Assembly (NCBI GenBank): GCA_016946835.1
Contig: JACVTC010000031.1
Span: 340,501 to 404,500 of the forward strand
Source of the DNA: Neocallimastix lanati (nom. inval.)
Lineage: Eukaryota; Neocallimastigomycota; Neocallimastigomycetes; Neocallimastigales; Neocallimastigaceae
Reading direction: 5' to 3'
Length of the DNA stretch: 64,000 bases
Both the position numbers and the translations under genes were made by a program. The notes under the pieces are model-generated. The model searched no databases and was not told the DNA's origin. It saw only the letters and a list, made by a program, of their open reading frames with translations. Position 1 is the first letter of the stretch. Each line of letters starts with the position of its first letter. This document shows, in pieces, positions 12,801 through 22,998 of this stretch.

Positions 12801-13290
12801 TTTTTTGATACAAGGTGTGATCAGAGAAGTCCATAATAATCTTCATTCTAGCTAGCGCATCCACACCAATTAATACTTGGAAAATATCATCTTTTTCAAC
12901 CAATCTAAAGATTTCCTTAGAAGTAATATTTCCAATTGTTATTTCTATTTCATATAATTTTGAGATGAGCGTGGTATTAGTACAAGCTTGATATAAAGTT
13001 TCTTTAATAGCAGAAATTGGTTTAAATGGAATTTTATTATTTATTATGAAGGTTTTGGTGATCATATTAATAGAAGAACAGGAATCTAAATATACTGTAG
13101 TTTCTACGTTTTCTACCTTACATTTTGTTTTTACAATCTTATCTTTCTTAATTGTTGATAAGATTGTTTCTTCATCTTCTATAATTGTTGTAAACTTTAA
13201 GGCTTTAGATAATTCAGTTCTCAATTTAGGATTGATATTGAGCAACTGTCCGATGGTAATATTAGCGAACTTATTTCCAATATCGTCCAC
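9592..13290 (-). CDS. Element 1 pol: protease, reverse transcriptase, RNase H
   Basis: This open frame of 1,232 codons lies in the -1 frame relative to gag. Numbering is from 13290, which is a GTG, not a true start. A retropepsin-like segment lies at residues about 57-150, with LDSC (D69) where the family usually has D-S/T-G. An Asn-rich linker runs from about 200 to 565. Reverse transcriptase (about 630-850) has YMDD at 778-781. RNase H (about 905-1060) has the TDAS and DALSRL motifs. A second Asn-rich stretch reaches the end. The protein would cut the polyprotein and copy the element RNA into DNA. The Asn-rich insertions resemble those of host proteins. The frame ends at 9592, out of register with integrase. 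The frame extends upstream through one TAG at 13345. Confidence 0.9.
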
Positions 13291-13344
13291 TATATTATAA
13301 TTATCTTGATTTCCTGTTATTTTTAATTTTTTTGTAATATTTTC

Positions 13345-13796
13345 CTAATTGGATTTTTCTACCCTTTTTTCATTTGGAAGTTGTATTTCTTTAGCTAATT
13401 CTTTTATTTCTTTTGCTCTTTCTTTCTTGTTTCTTCTTTTTGCTTCTTCAATTGAGGGTTCATTTATAAAAGATGGATCAAGATGATTTAACGCTTCTGT
13501 TTCTTTTTGATTTTCATTTCCTTTATTATTACTATTAGTTTCATTTTCTGGTTCCATTTCCATTTGTTCCTGATTATTTGATGGAACTTTAATTGGTTGA
13601 GGATTTTCTTTTAAACTTTTCTTAGTTGCTTTCTTATATGGTTTATTTTCATTAGTTTTTCTACTTCTTCTTTCAGCTACAATGGCTATTTCTTTATTAT
13701 CTTCTATATTCGAAGATTCTTTAGTTCCAGTAAGCGAATTAGTTAAAAGAGTTGTATTGGTTTGATTTATGGGAGTATTCCTTCTCCCATTTAGAA
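13345..13796 (-). pseudogene. Element 1 pol N-terminal segment ending at an in-frame TAG
   Basis: After the predicted -1 frameshift at 13797 this frame stays open for about 150 codons. It encodes a charged, Lys/Glu-rich region (for example AKRRNKKERAKEIKELAKEI) with no recognised domain. It meets TAG at 13347-13345, and the same frame then continues into the protease. The TAG is either a nonsense mutation or a readthrough point. No second signal around it supports readthrough, so I favour mutation. Confidence 0.7.
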
Positions 13797-13803
13797 GTTT
13801 AAA
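13769..13803 (-). promoter_or_regulatory. -1 ribosomal frameshift signal between gag and pol (element 1)
   Basis: On the minus strand the heptamer T TTA AAC (13803-13797) stands in the gag frame, with the gag stop TAA one codon later (13793-13791). After a 6-nt spacer comes a perfect 7-bp stem ATGGGAG/CTCCCAT (13790-13784 with 13775-13769) and an 8-nt loop. The pol frame is exactly -1. Heptamer, spacer, stem and frame all fit the established X XXY YYZ rule. Confidence 0.85.
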
Positions 13804-15122
13804 GGTTGATTATTGTTATTAAAGAAATTTTGGTTATTATTAATAGGATCTATGTTATTATGATTAGGATTTGAACTGTTATAACTAGTATTATTATAAT
13901 TAGTATTAACATTAAAGTTTCCATTTGAGTTATAATTATTTACATTATTAGTATTAATATTAGAGTTTCTATTTAAATTACTAATATTATAATTACCATC
14001 ATAGTTATTATTATTGTTTAGGTTATGATTTCTGTTTGTATTGCTGTTATTTGTAATGTAGAGATTATTGTTATTAAGTCTTCCAGTAGCTTCCATATCA
14101 GCTAGTTCTTGATAAGTATAAGGACAATCTTGCATCCTATGACCAGGTTGATGACATTTAAAACAATTTAGATTAATATTATTAGACATAAAATTTTGAT
14201 TTCTTAAATTATTTTTAATTCCGGGTACTTTATTATTGCTAAAATTATTATTCATGTTGTTAAAATTTGGATTATTGTTATTATAATTATTACCACTATT
14301 ATAACCATTTCGGAAATGATTTATATTTCTGTTATTAATAGAGTTATTATAATTATTATTATAAGAATTTCGATAATTATTATTATAATTATTTGAATGA
14401 TTATAACCATTATTTTTATTATAATTATTATAATTATTATAGTTATAATTATTATAATTAGAGCGATAATTATTGTATTCATAATTATTAGGATTGTCAT
14501 AATTTCTATTATTATAATTATTACTATAATTATTTGGAAAAATAGAATTTAGACCTCCATAAGTATTGGTAAACATAACGACATTTCTATTTCTATTGGG
14601 CATTTCAGAAGCAGTCTCTGCAAGTTCAGCTATTTTAAATGCTTCTTCTAAATTAGCTGGTTGAGAAGTTATTACTTCCTTTCTAGCATATGGACGACTT
14701 AATAATGAATCCGTGTAATCATTAATAGTAATAAATGCTTGACTTTCTGGAGTAAGTGATCCGTATAATTTACCGTATCTCCAGTTAAAGTCTTTAATTG
14801 ATTCACCCTTTTGTATTTTGAGTGATTTTAGGTTAAAGCATTTTTCTTGAGGAGTAATATCTAAAAATTTTTCAATGGCAGTTTTAATATCCGTAATACT
14901 TGGATATATGATCATTTCAGCCTCTTCATCTTCTTCTTTAAGATCTTCAATTACTCCTTTTAATCGTCCAGGAACACACTCTTTTGCCCAAGCAAACATT
15001 TTTCTAGGGTCATCAATATCTGAGAGTTCCATTACCCTATTGAACTCTTCAGCCCATGATTCTATGTCCCTATCGAAACTACCAAGTCGTGGCAATAATT
15101 TAGCTATTTCGCTAATCTTCAT
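13791..15122 (-). CDS. Element 1 Gag (nucleocapsid)
   Basis: This is the structural protein of the retrotransposon particle. The N-terminal half, from MKISEIAKLLPRLG, has a Gag-like helical domain. One CCHC zinc knuckle is present, CFKCHQPGHRMQDC (CX2CX4HX4C). It is followed and preceded by long Asn/Tyr-rich repeats. I start at the ATG at 15122: an ATG further upstream would only add a poly-Lys read from a poly-T tract. The stop codon lies inside the frameshift signal, so Gag is the default product and Gag-Pol the minor one. Confidence 0.88.
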   Translation of the reverse strand: MKISEIAKLLPRLGSFDRDIESWAEEFNRVMELSDIDDPRKMFAWAKECVPGRLKGVIEDLKEEDEEAEMIIYPSITDIKTAIEKFLDITPQEKCFNLKSLKIQKGESIKDFNWRYGKLYGSLTPESQAFITINDYTDSLLSRPYARKEVITSQPANLEEAFKIAELAETASEMPNRNRNVVMFTNTYGGLNSIFPNNYSNNYNNRNYDNPNNYEYNNYRSNYNNYNYNNYNNYNKNNGYNHSNNYNNNYRNSYNNNYNNSINNRNINHFRNGYNSGNNYNNNNPNFNNMNNNFSNNKVPGIKNNLRNQNFMSNNINLNCFKCHQPGHRMQDCPYTYQELADMEATGRLNNNNLYITNNSNTNRNHNLNNNNNYDGNYNISNLNRNSNINTNNVNNYNSNGNFNVNTNYNNTSYNSSNPNHNNIDPINNNQNFFNNNNQPLNF

Positions 15123-15194
15123 TTTTTTTTTTTTTTTTTTAAAGAAAGAACACAAAAGAACACAAAATTGCTTAAATAGAAACGAATATAAAAA

Positions 15195-15234
<40 letters not shown>

Positions 15235-15738
15235 TGGATACATATTTTTTTTTTTTATTTATTTTATTTAAAATATAGTTTTATAAAGAAATTTATTTTA
15301 TAATATTTATATATATATATATATAGATTTTAACAAAAAAAATGATAAAGAAAATCTTTTTTTTTTTTTTTTTTTTTTTAAAAAAGGAAAAATAAATATT
15401 ACAGAGAAAATATATTTATATATTTTCTTTTATTAATAAAGAACAATAAAGAACACAAAATTTCTTTTATAGAAACGAAGATATAAATTTTTTTTTTTTT
15501 TTTTTTTTTTATTTAATATTATTTAAAAATTGTGTTTACAGGAAATTTATTTATAAGTATATATATAGAAATTTATTTTTTTTTTTTTTTTTTTTTTTTA
15601 GATTTTAACAAAAAAAATAAATGATAAAGTAAATCCTATTAAAAGGAAAATAATTATTATAGAAGATATTTTTTTTATATGGATTTTAAAAAAAATGATG
15701 AAGTAAATCTTATTAAAAAGGAAGACAAATATTAATGA

Positions 15739-15776
<38 letters not shown>

Positions 15777-16703
15777 CAAATTCCAAATGAAGAATAGTTT
15801 TTAGCGATAGAAAAGGCTTGTTAGTAGAATTATTATTATATAAATTAGTATATTTTTTTTTGTATATATTTTAATAAGGGACAATCAAATATATGTTATA
15901 ACTTTATTATTATTTTCGATTCCCGCAAGCATTTACTCTGCGTCTTTCGACCTCCACTATTTAACCGTCAGTTCCAAGTAACCTTTAACTGTTCCTGCCT
16001 ATTGAAACAAGGGCTTTATGGATTTTTCAATTAAAGGTCTGATGTTGAAACCTTATTAAATAGCGCTCTACTCCCCCGCTTATACAAGTAAACGCTCTTA
16101 TCTACTCTCTAATAAAAAGTTATTTTAATAATTTATTATACCTGAATTTAATCAAGCCACTAATAAATTACCATATATTGTATATTCCCGGAAAACGATG
16201 CTGATTTTAGAAATAATTAATAATAATAATTTTTATTTAATTAATAATACGGAATTACTTAATTCACCTATCCCAATCGATGAGCCTTTAGCTATAGAGT
16301 TTTTCATCTAACAGCCGCTCTCCCTGATGGTAGATACTGAATGAATTTAGTATTCTAATATTAAGAAAATAAAAATTTAAAATTAATAATTATAAAACTT
16401 ATTTATTATTGTTGAATAAAACTAATTATTCCAAGTTTTTCAATATCTTGAAAAATCCTCTTGATAGACTTTCCAGATAGAACAAACTCTCTTGATGGAA
16501 GTAATTATTTTAATAATAAATAAGAATTGAGCGGAAGTGCTCTTCTAAAATGTAATTTTTTTTTTTTTTGAATTATTATATATAAATAATATATATATAT
16601 ATATATATTTTTTTTTATATTATTATTATTTTTATTATTATTATAAGTAAAAATAAATGTTTTATTATAACAAATAAAATTTACGAATTAAGTTTCACAA
16701 AAA

Positions 16704-16736
<33 letters not shown>

Positions 16737-16902
16737 GTATAAAATTTGTGTAACTAAGAAAAAAAATTAAATAATTTTTCCAAAAAAAAATTAAAGTTTT
16801 ATAAATTTTATATTCCCTATAACAAAATAATAAGTTTAAATAAAAAAAATTATATGTTTAATATTTATTCTAATGTTTCTTTTCATCTTATAATGTGTTT
16901 CA
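15123..16902 (-). other. Element 1 5' leader
   Basis: About 1.8 kb lie between primer site and gag. Most is poly-T/poly-A. The segments at 15915-16120 and 16195-16350 are clearly richer in G+C than their surroundings and could be structured leader or packaging RNA. No coding potential is seen. The short Lys-rich frame at 15598-15786 is poly-T read backwards. Confidence 0.6.
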
Positions 16903-16919
16903 GGCGCCCGGATTCTCCA
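16903..16919 (-). promoter_or_regulatory. Element 1 candidate tRNA primer-binding site
   Basis: On the minus strand it reads TGGAGAATCCGGGCGCC, 11 nt inside the 5' LTR. TGG at the start and high G+C in an A+T-rich setting fit pairing with a tRNA 3' CCA end. I cannot name the tRNA. Eight of its bases (TCCGGGCG) can also pair with CGCCCGGA in the LTR at about 17300. Confidence 0.5.
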
Positions 16920-16930
16920 CTAAATTTTTA

Positions 16931-19160
16931 TGATACGGGCTGGGGTTGAAACACTAAGATATTCAAAACAAAAAAAATAAATATTAACACATAACTATAA
17001 AAATAAAAATAAGTTTGGAAACAAGAAAAAAAAAATTAAATTTTAAAATATTCTTTATTTAAATTTAAAATTAAAATTATTTGTTCCAAGTATTAAAAAG
17101 AAAGAAATTTATTCTTCTTTTTATACTTTTATTTTAATACATTTTATTTATTATTAATATATTCTTTATAAAAAAAACCTATTATAACTATTTTATTTTA
17201 ATTTTTAACTATTATTTTAAATTATTTTTAAAAAAAAAAATAACATTTATTAAATTAAAATATAAAAAATTAATTTGGAGCTTGTATCACGAAGGGCATT
17301 CCGGGCGGTAGATTCTTCTTGATATTGTTATTCAGAGAGAGAATTATACAGAATTGATATTTTCTGTATTTTAGATCATTTTTATTATTGGAATTCTTCT
17401 GTATTTTAGTTCATTTTTATTTTAATAAAGATTTAATTTATTTTTAATTTTTGTTTTATTTTTAGTTTATTTCAAAGGTTTTAGAAAATATTATACAGAA
17501 ACTTATAATTCTGTATTTTACATCAAATATTTATTGAAATAGGTTTTTATTATTCTTAATATAAAAATAAGAATTAGTAATGATTTAAATATTATATAAT
17601 TTTTAATAAGAATATTTAGTAATAATTTTTATTATATTTAATATTAATAAAATATTTAATAATTATTTTTATTAGATTTGATATTAATAAAAGATTTTAA
17701 TAAGAATATTTAATAATAATTTTTATTATATTTAATATTAATAAAAGAATTTTATAAGAATATTTAATAATAATTTTTATTATAAAAGATTTTAATAAGA
17801 ATATTTAATAATAATTTTTATTATATTTGATATTAATAAAAGATTTTAATAAGAATATTTAATAATAATTTTTATTAGATTTGATATTAATAAAAGAATT
17901 TTATAAGAATATTTAATAATAATTTTTATTATAAAAGATTTTAATAAGAATATTTAATAATAATTTTTATTATATTTAATATTAATAAAAGATTTTTATT
18001 AGAATATTTAATAATTTTTATTATATTTGATATTAATAAAAGATTTTAATAAGAATATTTAATAATAATTTTTATTATATTTAATATTAATAAAAGAAAT
18101 TTATAAGAATATTTAATAATAATTTTTATTATATTTAATATTAATAAAAGAATTTTATAAGAATATTTAATAATAATTTTTATTATAAAAGATTTTAATA
18201 AGAATATTTAATAATAATTTTTATTATATTTAATATTAATAAAAGAAATTTATAAGAATATTTAATAATAATTTTTATTATAAAAGATTTTAATAAGAAT
18301 ATTTAATAATAATTTTTATTATATTTAATATTAATAAAAGAAATTTATAAGAATATTTAATAATAATTTTTATTATATTTAATATTAATAAAAGAATTTT
18401 ATAAGAATATTCAATAATTATTTTTATTATATTTAATATTAATAAAAGAATTTTATAAGAATATTTAATAATAATTTTTATTATAAAAGATTTTAATAAG
18501 AATATTTAATAATAATTTTTATTATATTTAATATTAATAAAAGATTTTTATTAGAATATTTAATAATTTTTATTATATTTGATATTAATAAAAGATTTTA
18601 ATAAGAATATTTAATAATTATTTTTATTAGATTTGATATTAATAAAAGATTTTAATAAGAATATTTAATAATAATTTTTATTATATTTAATATTAATAAA
18701 AGAATTTTATAAGAATATTTAATAATAATTTTTATTATAAAAGATTTTAATAAGAATATTTAATAATAATTTTTATTATATTTAATATTAATAAAAGAAA
18801 TTTATAAGAATATTTAATAATAATTTTTATTATATTTAATATTAATAAAAGAATTTTATAAGAATATTCAATAATTATTTTTATTATATTTAATATTAAT
18901 AAAAGAATTTTATAAGAATATTTAATAATAATTTTTATTATATTTAATATTAATAAAAGAATTTATAAGAATATTTAATAATAATTTTTATTATATTTGA
19001 TATTAATAAAAGAATATTTAATAAGAATATTTAATAATAATTTTTATTATATTTGATATTAATAAATGATTTTAATAAGAATATTTAATAATAATTTTAT
19101 TTTATTATTATTAAGAGTATTTAATAGGAAATACAAGGTATTTAGTGACACCCCGTATTA
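16931..19160 (-). repeat. Element 1 5' LTR, with expanded tandem array
   Basis: 2,230 bp, colinear with 6648-8168. The U3 array (about 17600-19100) has roughly twice as many 54/41-bp units. The last bases read CCCCGTATTA instead of CCCCGTATCA. The right border overlaps the AACAT that flanks LTR C. Confidence 0.85.
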
Positions 19161-19164
19161 ACAT

Positions 19165-20021
19165 TGTAATAATTCTATTAAGAACTAACTCAAAATAGAA
19201 TTATTAACTACAACTTAACGACTAATTCATTAAGTTGAGAAAATAAAATAAAATAAATTTTTTTTACCTTTAAAGTAGAGTTTATTATAAAATTAATTAT
19301 AATAATAACACAAAAAGTAAGAAAAGAATTGTTTGTATAAATTGATTTTAAAAATATGTTTTTGAATAAAATATTTTTATTAATTTATTAAAGTTAAAAA
19401 TATAAAAATGTTACTATTATAACTATGTTTTTTATAATAATAACTCTTGATTTCTCAAAGAGAACTCAAGAGCCTTATTTATATTTTTTTATGAAAATAA
19501 GGTTAAATAAGAAAGGGTTTTCTAATCTTAACAACTCTCTTATCTAGGAAATGATTAGATAGAAAAACCTAGATAAGTTTTCGATCGATATTCTATCCAT
19601 ATCGATCATCGCATTAATTAAGTAAAACCGATTACTTCTAAAAAGTAATTGGAAAAAATCTTAATTAACCGATTTTCCAATCTAATGATCGAAAATAAAA
19701 GAATAAAATAATAAAAGATATTTCGATCATATAATTTATCCTTATATTAAAAATATAAAATTAAATAGTTAATAAAATACAGAATACATTATAAAATACA
19801 GAATAAAATACAATACAAAATACATTAGTTACAGTAGAGAATTTAGCATATTGTAAATATATTATTTAAAATTAATTAAATAAATTTTGTTAAATTAATG
19901 AATATTTAAAATTAAATTAAATAAATTTAATAAATATTATATGTAATTAAATAAAGTTATAGTTATAATAACAACTAAGAAAATATAATTATTTGCTAAC
20001 AAATAATTATAGATTCTTACA
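19165..20021 (-). mobile_element. LTR C, solo LTR
   Basis: 857 bp, TGTAATAATT...TTCTTACA on the plus strand, with AACAT on both sides (19160-19164 and 20022-20026). It is a relative of the solo LTR at 1570-2529 in opposite orientation. It contains the promoter palindrome at 19444-19472. No internal region is attached. Confidence 0.88.
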
Positions 20022-20026
20022 AACAT

Positions 20027-20949
20027 TGTAATAATTTAATTATAAAATTAATTAGAATTAAATTATTAACTACAACTTAATAATAACTAAATAATAATTA
20101 TTATTAAATTGAGAAAACAAAAAAAAGATAAATATACTTATCTTCTATAAGAGAGAGTTTATTATAACTAATTATAATAAACTAATAACACAAAATTGTC
20201 AAAGAGAAAAGATTATTTTATTTTATTTTTTTTTTTTAAATTTGTTTTTTATTAAAACTTACTTTATTAAAATAGAAATATAAAAATTTTATTAATGTTA
20301 TTACTATATTATAATTGTTATAATAATAACTCTTGATTTCTCAAAGAGAATTCAAGAGCTTTATTTATACTTTTTTGAAAAATAAGGTTAAATTAAAAAA
20401 TGTTTTCTAATCTTAACAAATCTCTTATCTAGGAAAAGATTAGAGAGAAAAACCTAGATAAGATTTTTGATCGATATTCTATCCATATCGATCATCGTAT
20501 CAATTAGGTAAAACCAATTACTTTTAAAAAGTGATTGGGAAAAACCCTAATTGACCGATTAGCTAATCTAATTTAATTGATCGAAAATAAAAGAATAAAA
20601 TAATAAAAGATATTTCGACCATAAAATCATAAATTTACAAATAAGGAAAATAACATAATAATGATATTAATAAACAAAATACAGAATACATTATTAAGTA
20701 CATATTAGAATACATAATATATTTGTTTACAATTTAATTAAATAAATAAACTAAGACTAATAAATTTAATAATTAAATATATAATTAAATAAACTATAAT
20801 TATTTATAAATGTATAAATAATAATTAATTAAATAAATTTGTTGTATTAAATTAATGATTATTTAATATTGAGTTTAATAAATTATTAATAATATTTAAA
20901 TGAATAAATATTATATAATTAAATAAAGTTATAATTATAACTTAACTAA
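20027..20949 (-). mobile_element. LTR D, left part, interrupted by element 2
   Basis: This is a second LTR of the C family, separated from LTR C only by AACAT. It carries the palindrome at 20330-20358. It is cut at ACTAA (20945-20949) by element 2 and resumes at 27277. Confidence 0.88.
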
Positions 20950-21600
20950 TGTTAAGTTGGTACTTAGATTAAAGGGTAAACTTGGTTGGAAGCCTTTAAT
21001 CTAATAACCTTTTGATATTATTTTATTTTTATAAATTGATTTATTCAAATATAAAATATTATTTTATTATTAAACTTTTAATTAACTATATTTTTATTTA
21101 ATATGTTTTATTATAAAGTTATCAGATTATTTGTAAATAATAATCTTACAAAGATTTAAAAAAGAATATTTTTTAGTTCTTTTATATTTTGAAAAACAAT
21201 ATAAAATATTTAATAATATATTTTAATAAATACTAATTTAAAGATAACAATATAAAATATAATTTTAATATATAAAGTAATAGAATAATACATATATAAT
21301 ATAAGATAATAAAAATATATAAAATAATATAATTAATAAAAAACAATTTTTATAAATAATATTCAACTATATTAATTAATATAAAAAGGGATAATGTTAA
21401 TTAATATGTAATACAATATTAATCAATTAATATATTAGGGGTTCAATAATGTATAAAAGGGATAATATTAATTAATATGTAATACAATATTAATTTGGTT
21501 ATGAACGGTACAAGGATTTAAGGAGTACAAATTATATTTATAATTAAATTGTTATTTTTGTGGTATTAAATATAAATTAATTTGTATCAAATCCTTGACA
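20950..21600 (-). repeat. Element 2 3' LTR
   Basis: 651 bp, same length as 26626-27276 and, as far as I can read, the same sequence. Confidence 0.95.
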
Positions 21601-21613
21601 ACGCTCTCTCCAA
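21601..21613 (-). promoter_or_regulatory. Element 2 polypurine tract
   Basis: On the minus strand it reads TTGGAGAGAGCGT, immediately before the 3' LTR. Confidence 0.6.
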
Positions 21614-21801
21614 GAATTCGCATTCCAGGCGAATTCAAGAATACTAATATTTTTGATATTAGTTTATTCAAAAGAGTACTCAAGAAGTATTTGAAATTCA
21701 CTTGAACATAAATGTTCAATTGGCCATGTGAATTTCAAATTAGTTGGAGAAATAAATTGTGTTGAATATATATTTTTAAAGAAAAAATTTTTTTTTTTTT
21801 T

Positions 21802-22989
21802 TTAATTACTATATGAGATCGAGACTGGTTTCCTATTATTATTAATGTATTTAATAAAAATATTTTGGTTTCTTGGATTATCTTCAACTTCAGAAGAAGA
21901 TACCCAATTATAGGAGGAACGATATTTATAACGGATTTTATATTCGTATTGTTTCTTCTTATAGTTAGTTCTAAAACCCGCAATTTCAATAATATCCTTA
22001 ATAGACTCAGGATCTTTATATCGTTTTCTAAACTTTTCAGGCACTGGTGTGAATGGTTCGAGTTCAGAGACGTGGAAAACATTATGATGCTTAGGAAAGG
22101 GTGAATTTTTAAGTTCAATTTCATAATTATTATTATGTAAAACATTGGTTACTTTGTATGGACCAAATTTGCATGGAGCTAGTTTTGAGCTTGATTCTAT
22201 ATTTAACGAAGGGGGAGCTTGAATCCACACCAAATCGTCAATGTTGTAAGAAGGAGCGGTAATTCTTTTTCTATCAGCAGAACGTTTATATAGCTCTTGG
22301 GATCGGAGAAGAACTTCTTTAACATGATTAAAACTTTCATAAACTTTTTGAACCATTTTATGATTAATGTTACAAGTAGGGAGTAGTGTATATTCATCCA
22401 TGTAAGGATGAAATCCATAGTTGATAAAAAAGGGAGTTTCGTTAGTGGAAGGGTGAATTGAGTTGTTATAAGCAAATTCAGCAAGTGGAAGAAAATCAAC
22501 CCAATCATCATGATAGAAAGATCTTGAGAAACAGCGAAGGTATTGTTCGATGAAAGAATTGCATCGTTCAACTTGACCTACGGTTTCATGGTGGTCAGTA
22601 GTAGCTATTTTCGATTTAATATTTAATAAGAATAGAAATTCTTGCCAAAGTTCACTCGTAAACTGTGAACCTCTATCCGTAATAATATCATAGGGTAGAC
22701 CATGGAGCTTATAGATATTATTGATAAAAGCTTTGGCTGTTTGTACGGAATTTGGAATATCTTTGAAGGGAATAAGGTGTATCATTTTTGAAAATCTATC
22801 AACTACAACCATAATCACCGCATTACCTTTGGATGGTGGAAGACCACATAAGAAATCAATTTCGATTGATTTCCAAGGTCTTTCTGGAACGTCAAGCGGT
22901 TGAAGTAACCCAAATTTTCGGTGCCTAGATTTTTTGTTTCTCATACATGTTTCACACGACTTTACAAAATTCTTAACATCATCTTCCAT
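21802..22989 (-). CDS. Element 2 integrase with chromodomain
   Basis: 395 codons from the first Met after the in-frame TAG. It keeps the CETC half of the zinc-binding domain (C12, C15) and the catalytic triad D45, D105 and E141, with 35 residues between the last two as in DDE integrases. A GPYKVTNVL-type C-terminal domain follows, and then a chromodomain-like segment (about 334-382) with YEYKIRYKY and a Trp in NWVSSSEVE. Chromodomains of such elements bind modified histone tails and direct insertion to silent chromatin. In an intact copy this would be the end of Pol. Here it is cut off from RT by the TAG at 23001-22999, nine bases before this Met. Confidence 0.9.
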   Translation of the reverse strand: MEDDVKNFVKSCETCMRNKKSRHRKFGLLQPLDVPERPWKSIEIDFLCGLPPSKGNAVIMVVVDRFSKMIHLIPFKDIPNSVQTAKAFINNIYKLHGLPYDIITDRGSQFTSELWQEFLFLLNIKSKIATTDHHETVGQVERCNSFIEQYLRCFSRSFYHDDWVDFLPLAEFAYNNSIHPSTNETPFFINYGFHPYMDEYTLLPTCNINHKMVQKVYESFNHVKEVLLRSQELYKRSADRKRITAPSYNIDDLVWIQAPPSLNIESSSKLAPCKFGPYKVTNVLHNNNYEIELKNSPFPKHHNVFHVSELEPFTPVPEKFRKRYKDPESIKDIIEIAGFRTNYKKKQYEYKIRYKYRSSYNWVSSSEVEDNPRNQNIFIKYINNNRKPVSISYSN

Positions 22990-22998
22990 CTTGGGCCA

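Larger units (their letters stand above)
6648..19160 (-). mobile_element. Element 1: 12.5-kb Ty3/gypsy retrotransposon, defective
   Basis: Its LTRs begin TGATACGGG and end CCCCGTATCA (6648-8168) or CCCCGTATTA (16931-19160). In sense order on the minus strand come the 5' LTR, a 1.8-kb leader with a primer site, gag, a -1 frameshift signal, protease-RT-RNase H, integrase, a purine tract and the 3' LTR. Integrase downstream of RNase H is the Ty3/gypsy order. No chromodomain is seen. An in-frame TAG (13345) and two frame breaks (about 9645 and 8652) make this copy defective. The flanks are CACAT (left) and ACAT/AACAT (right). Confidence 0.92.
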
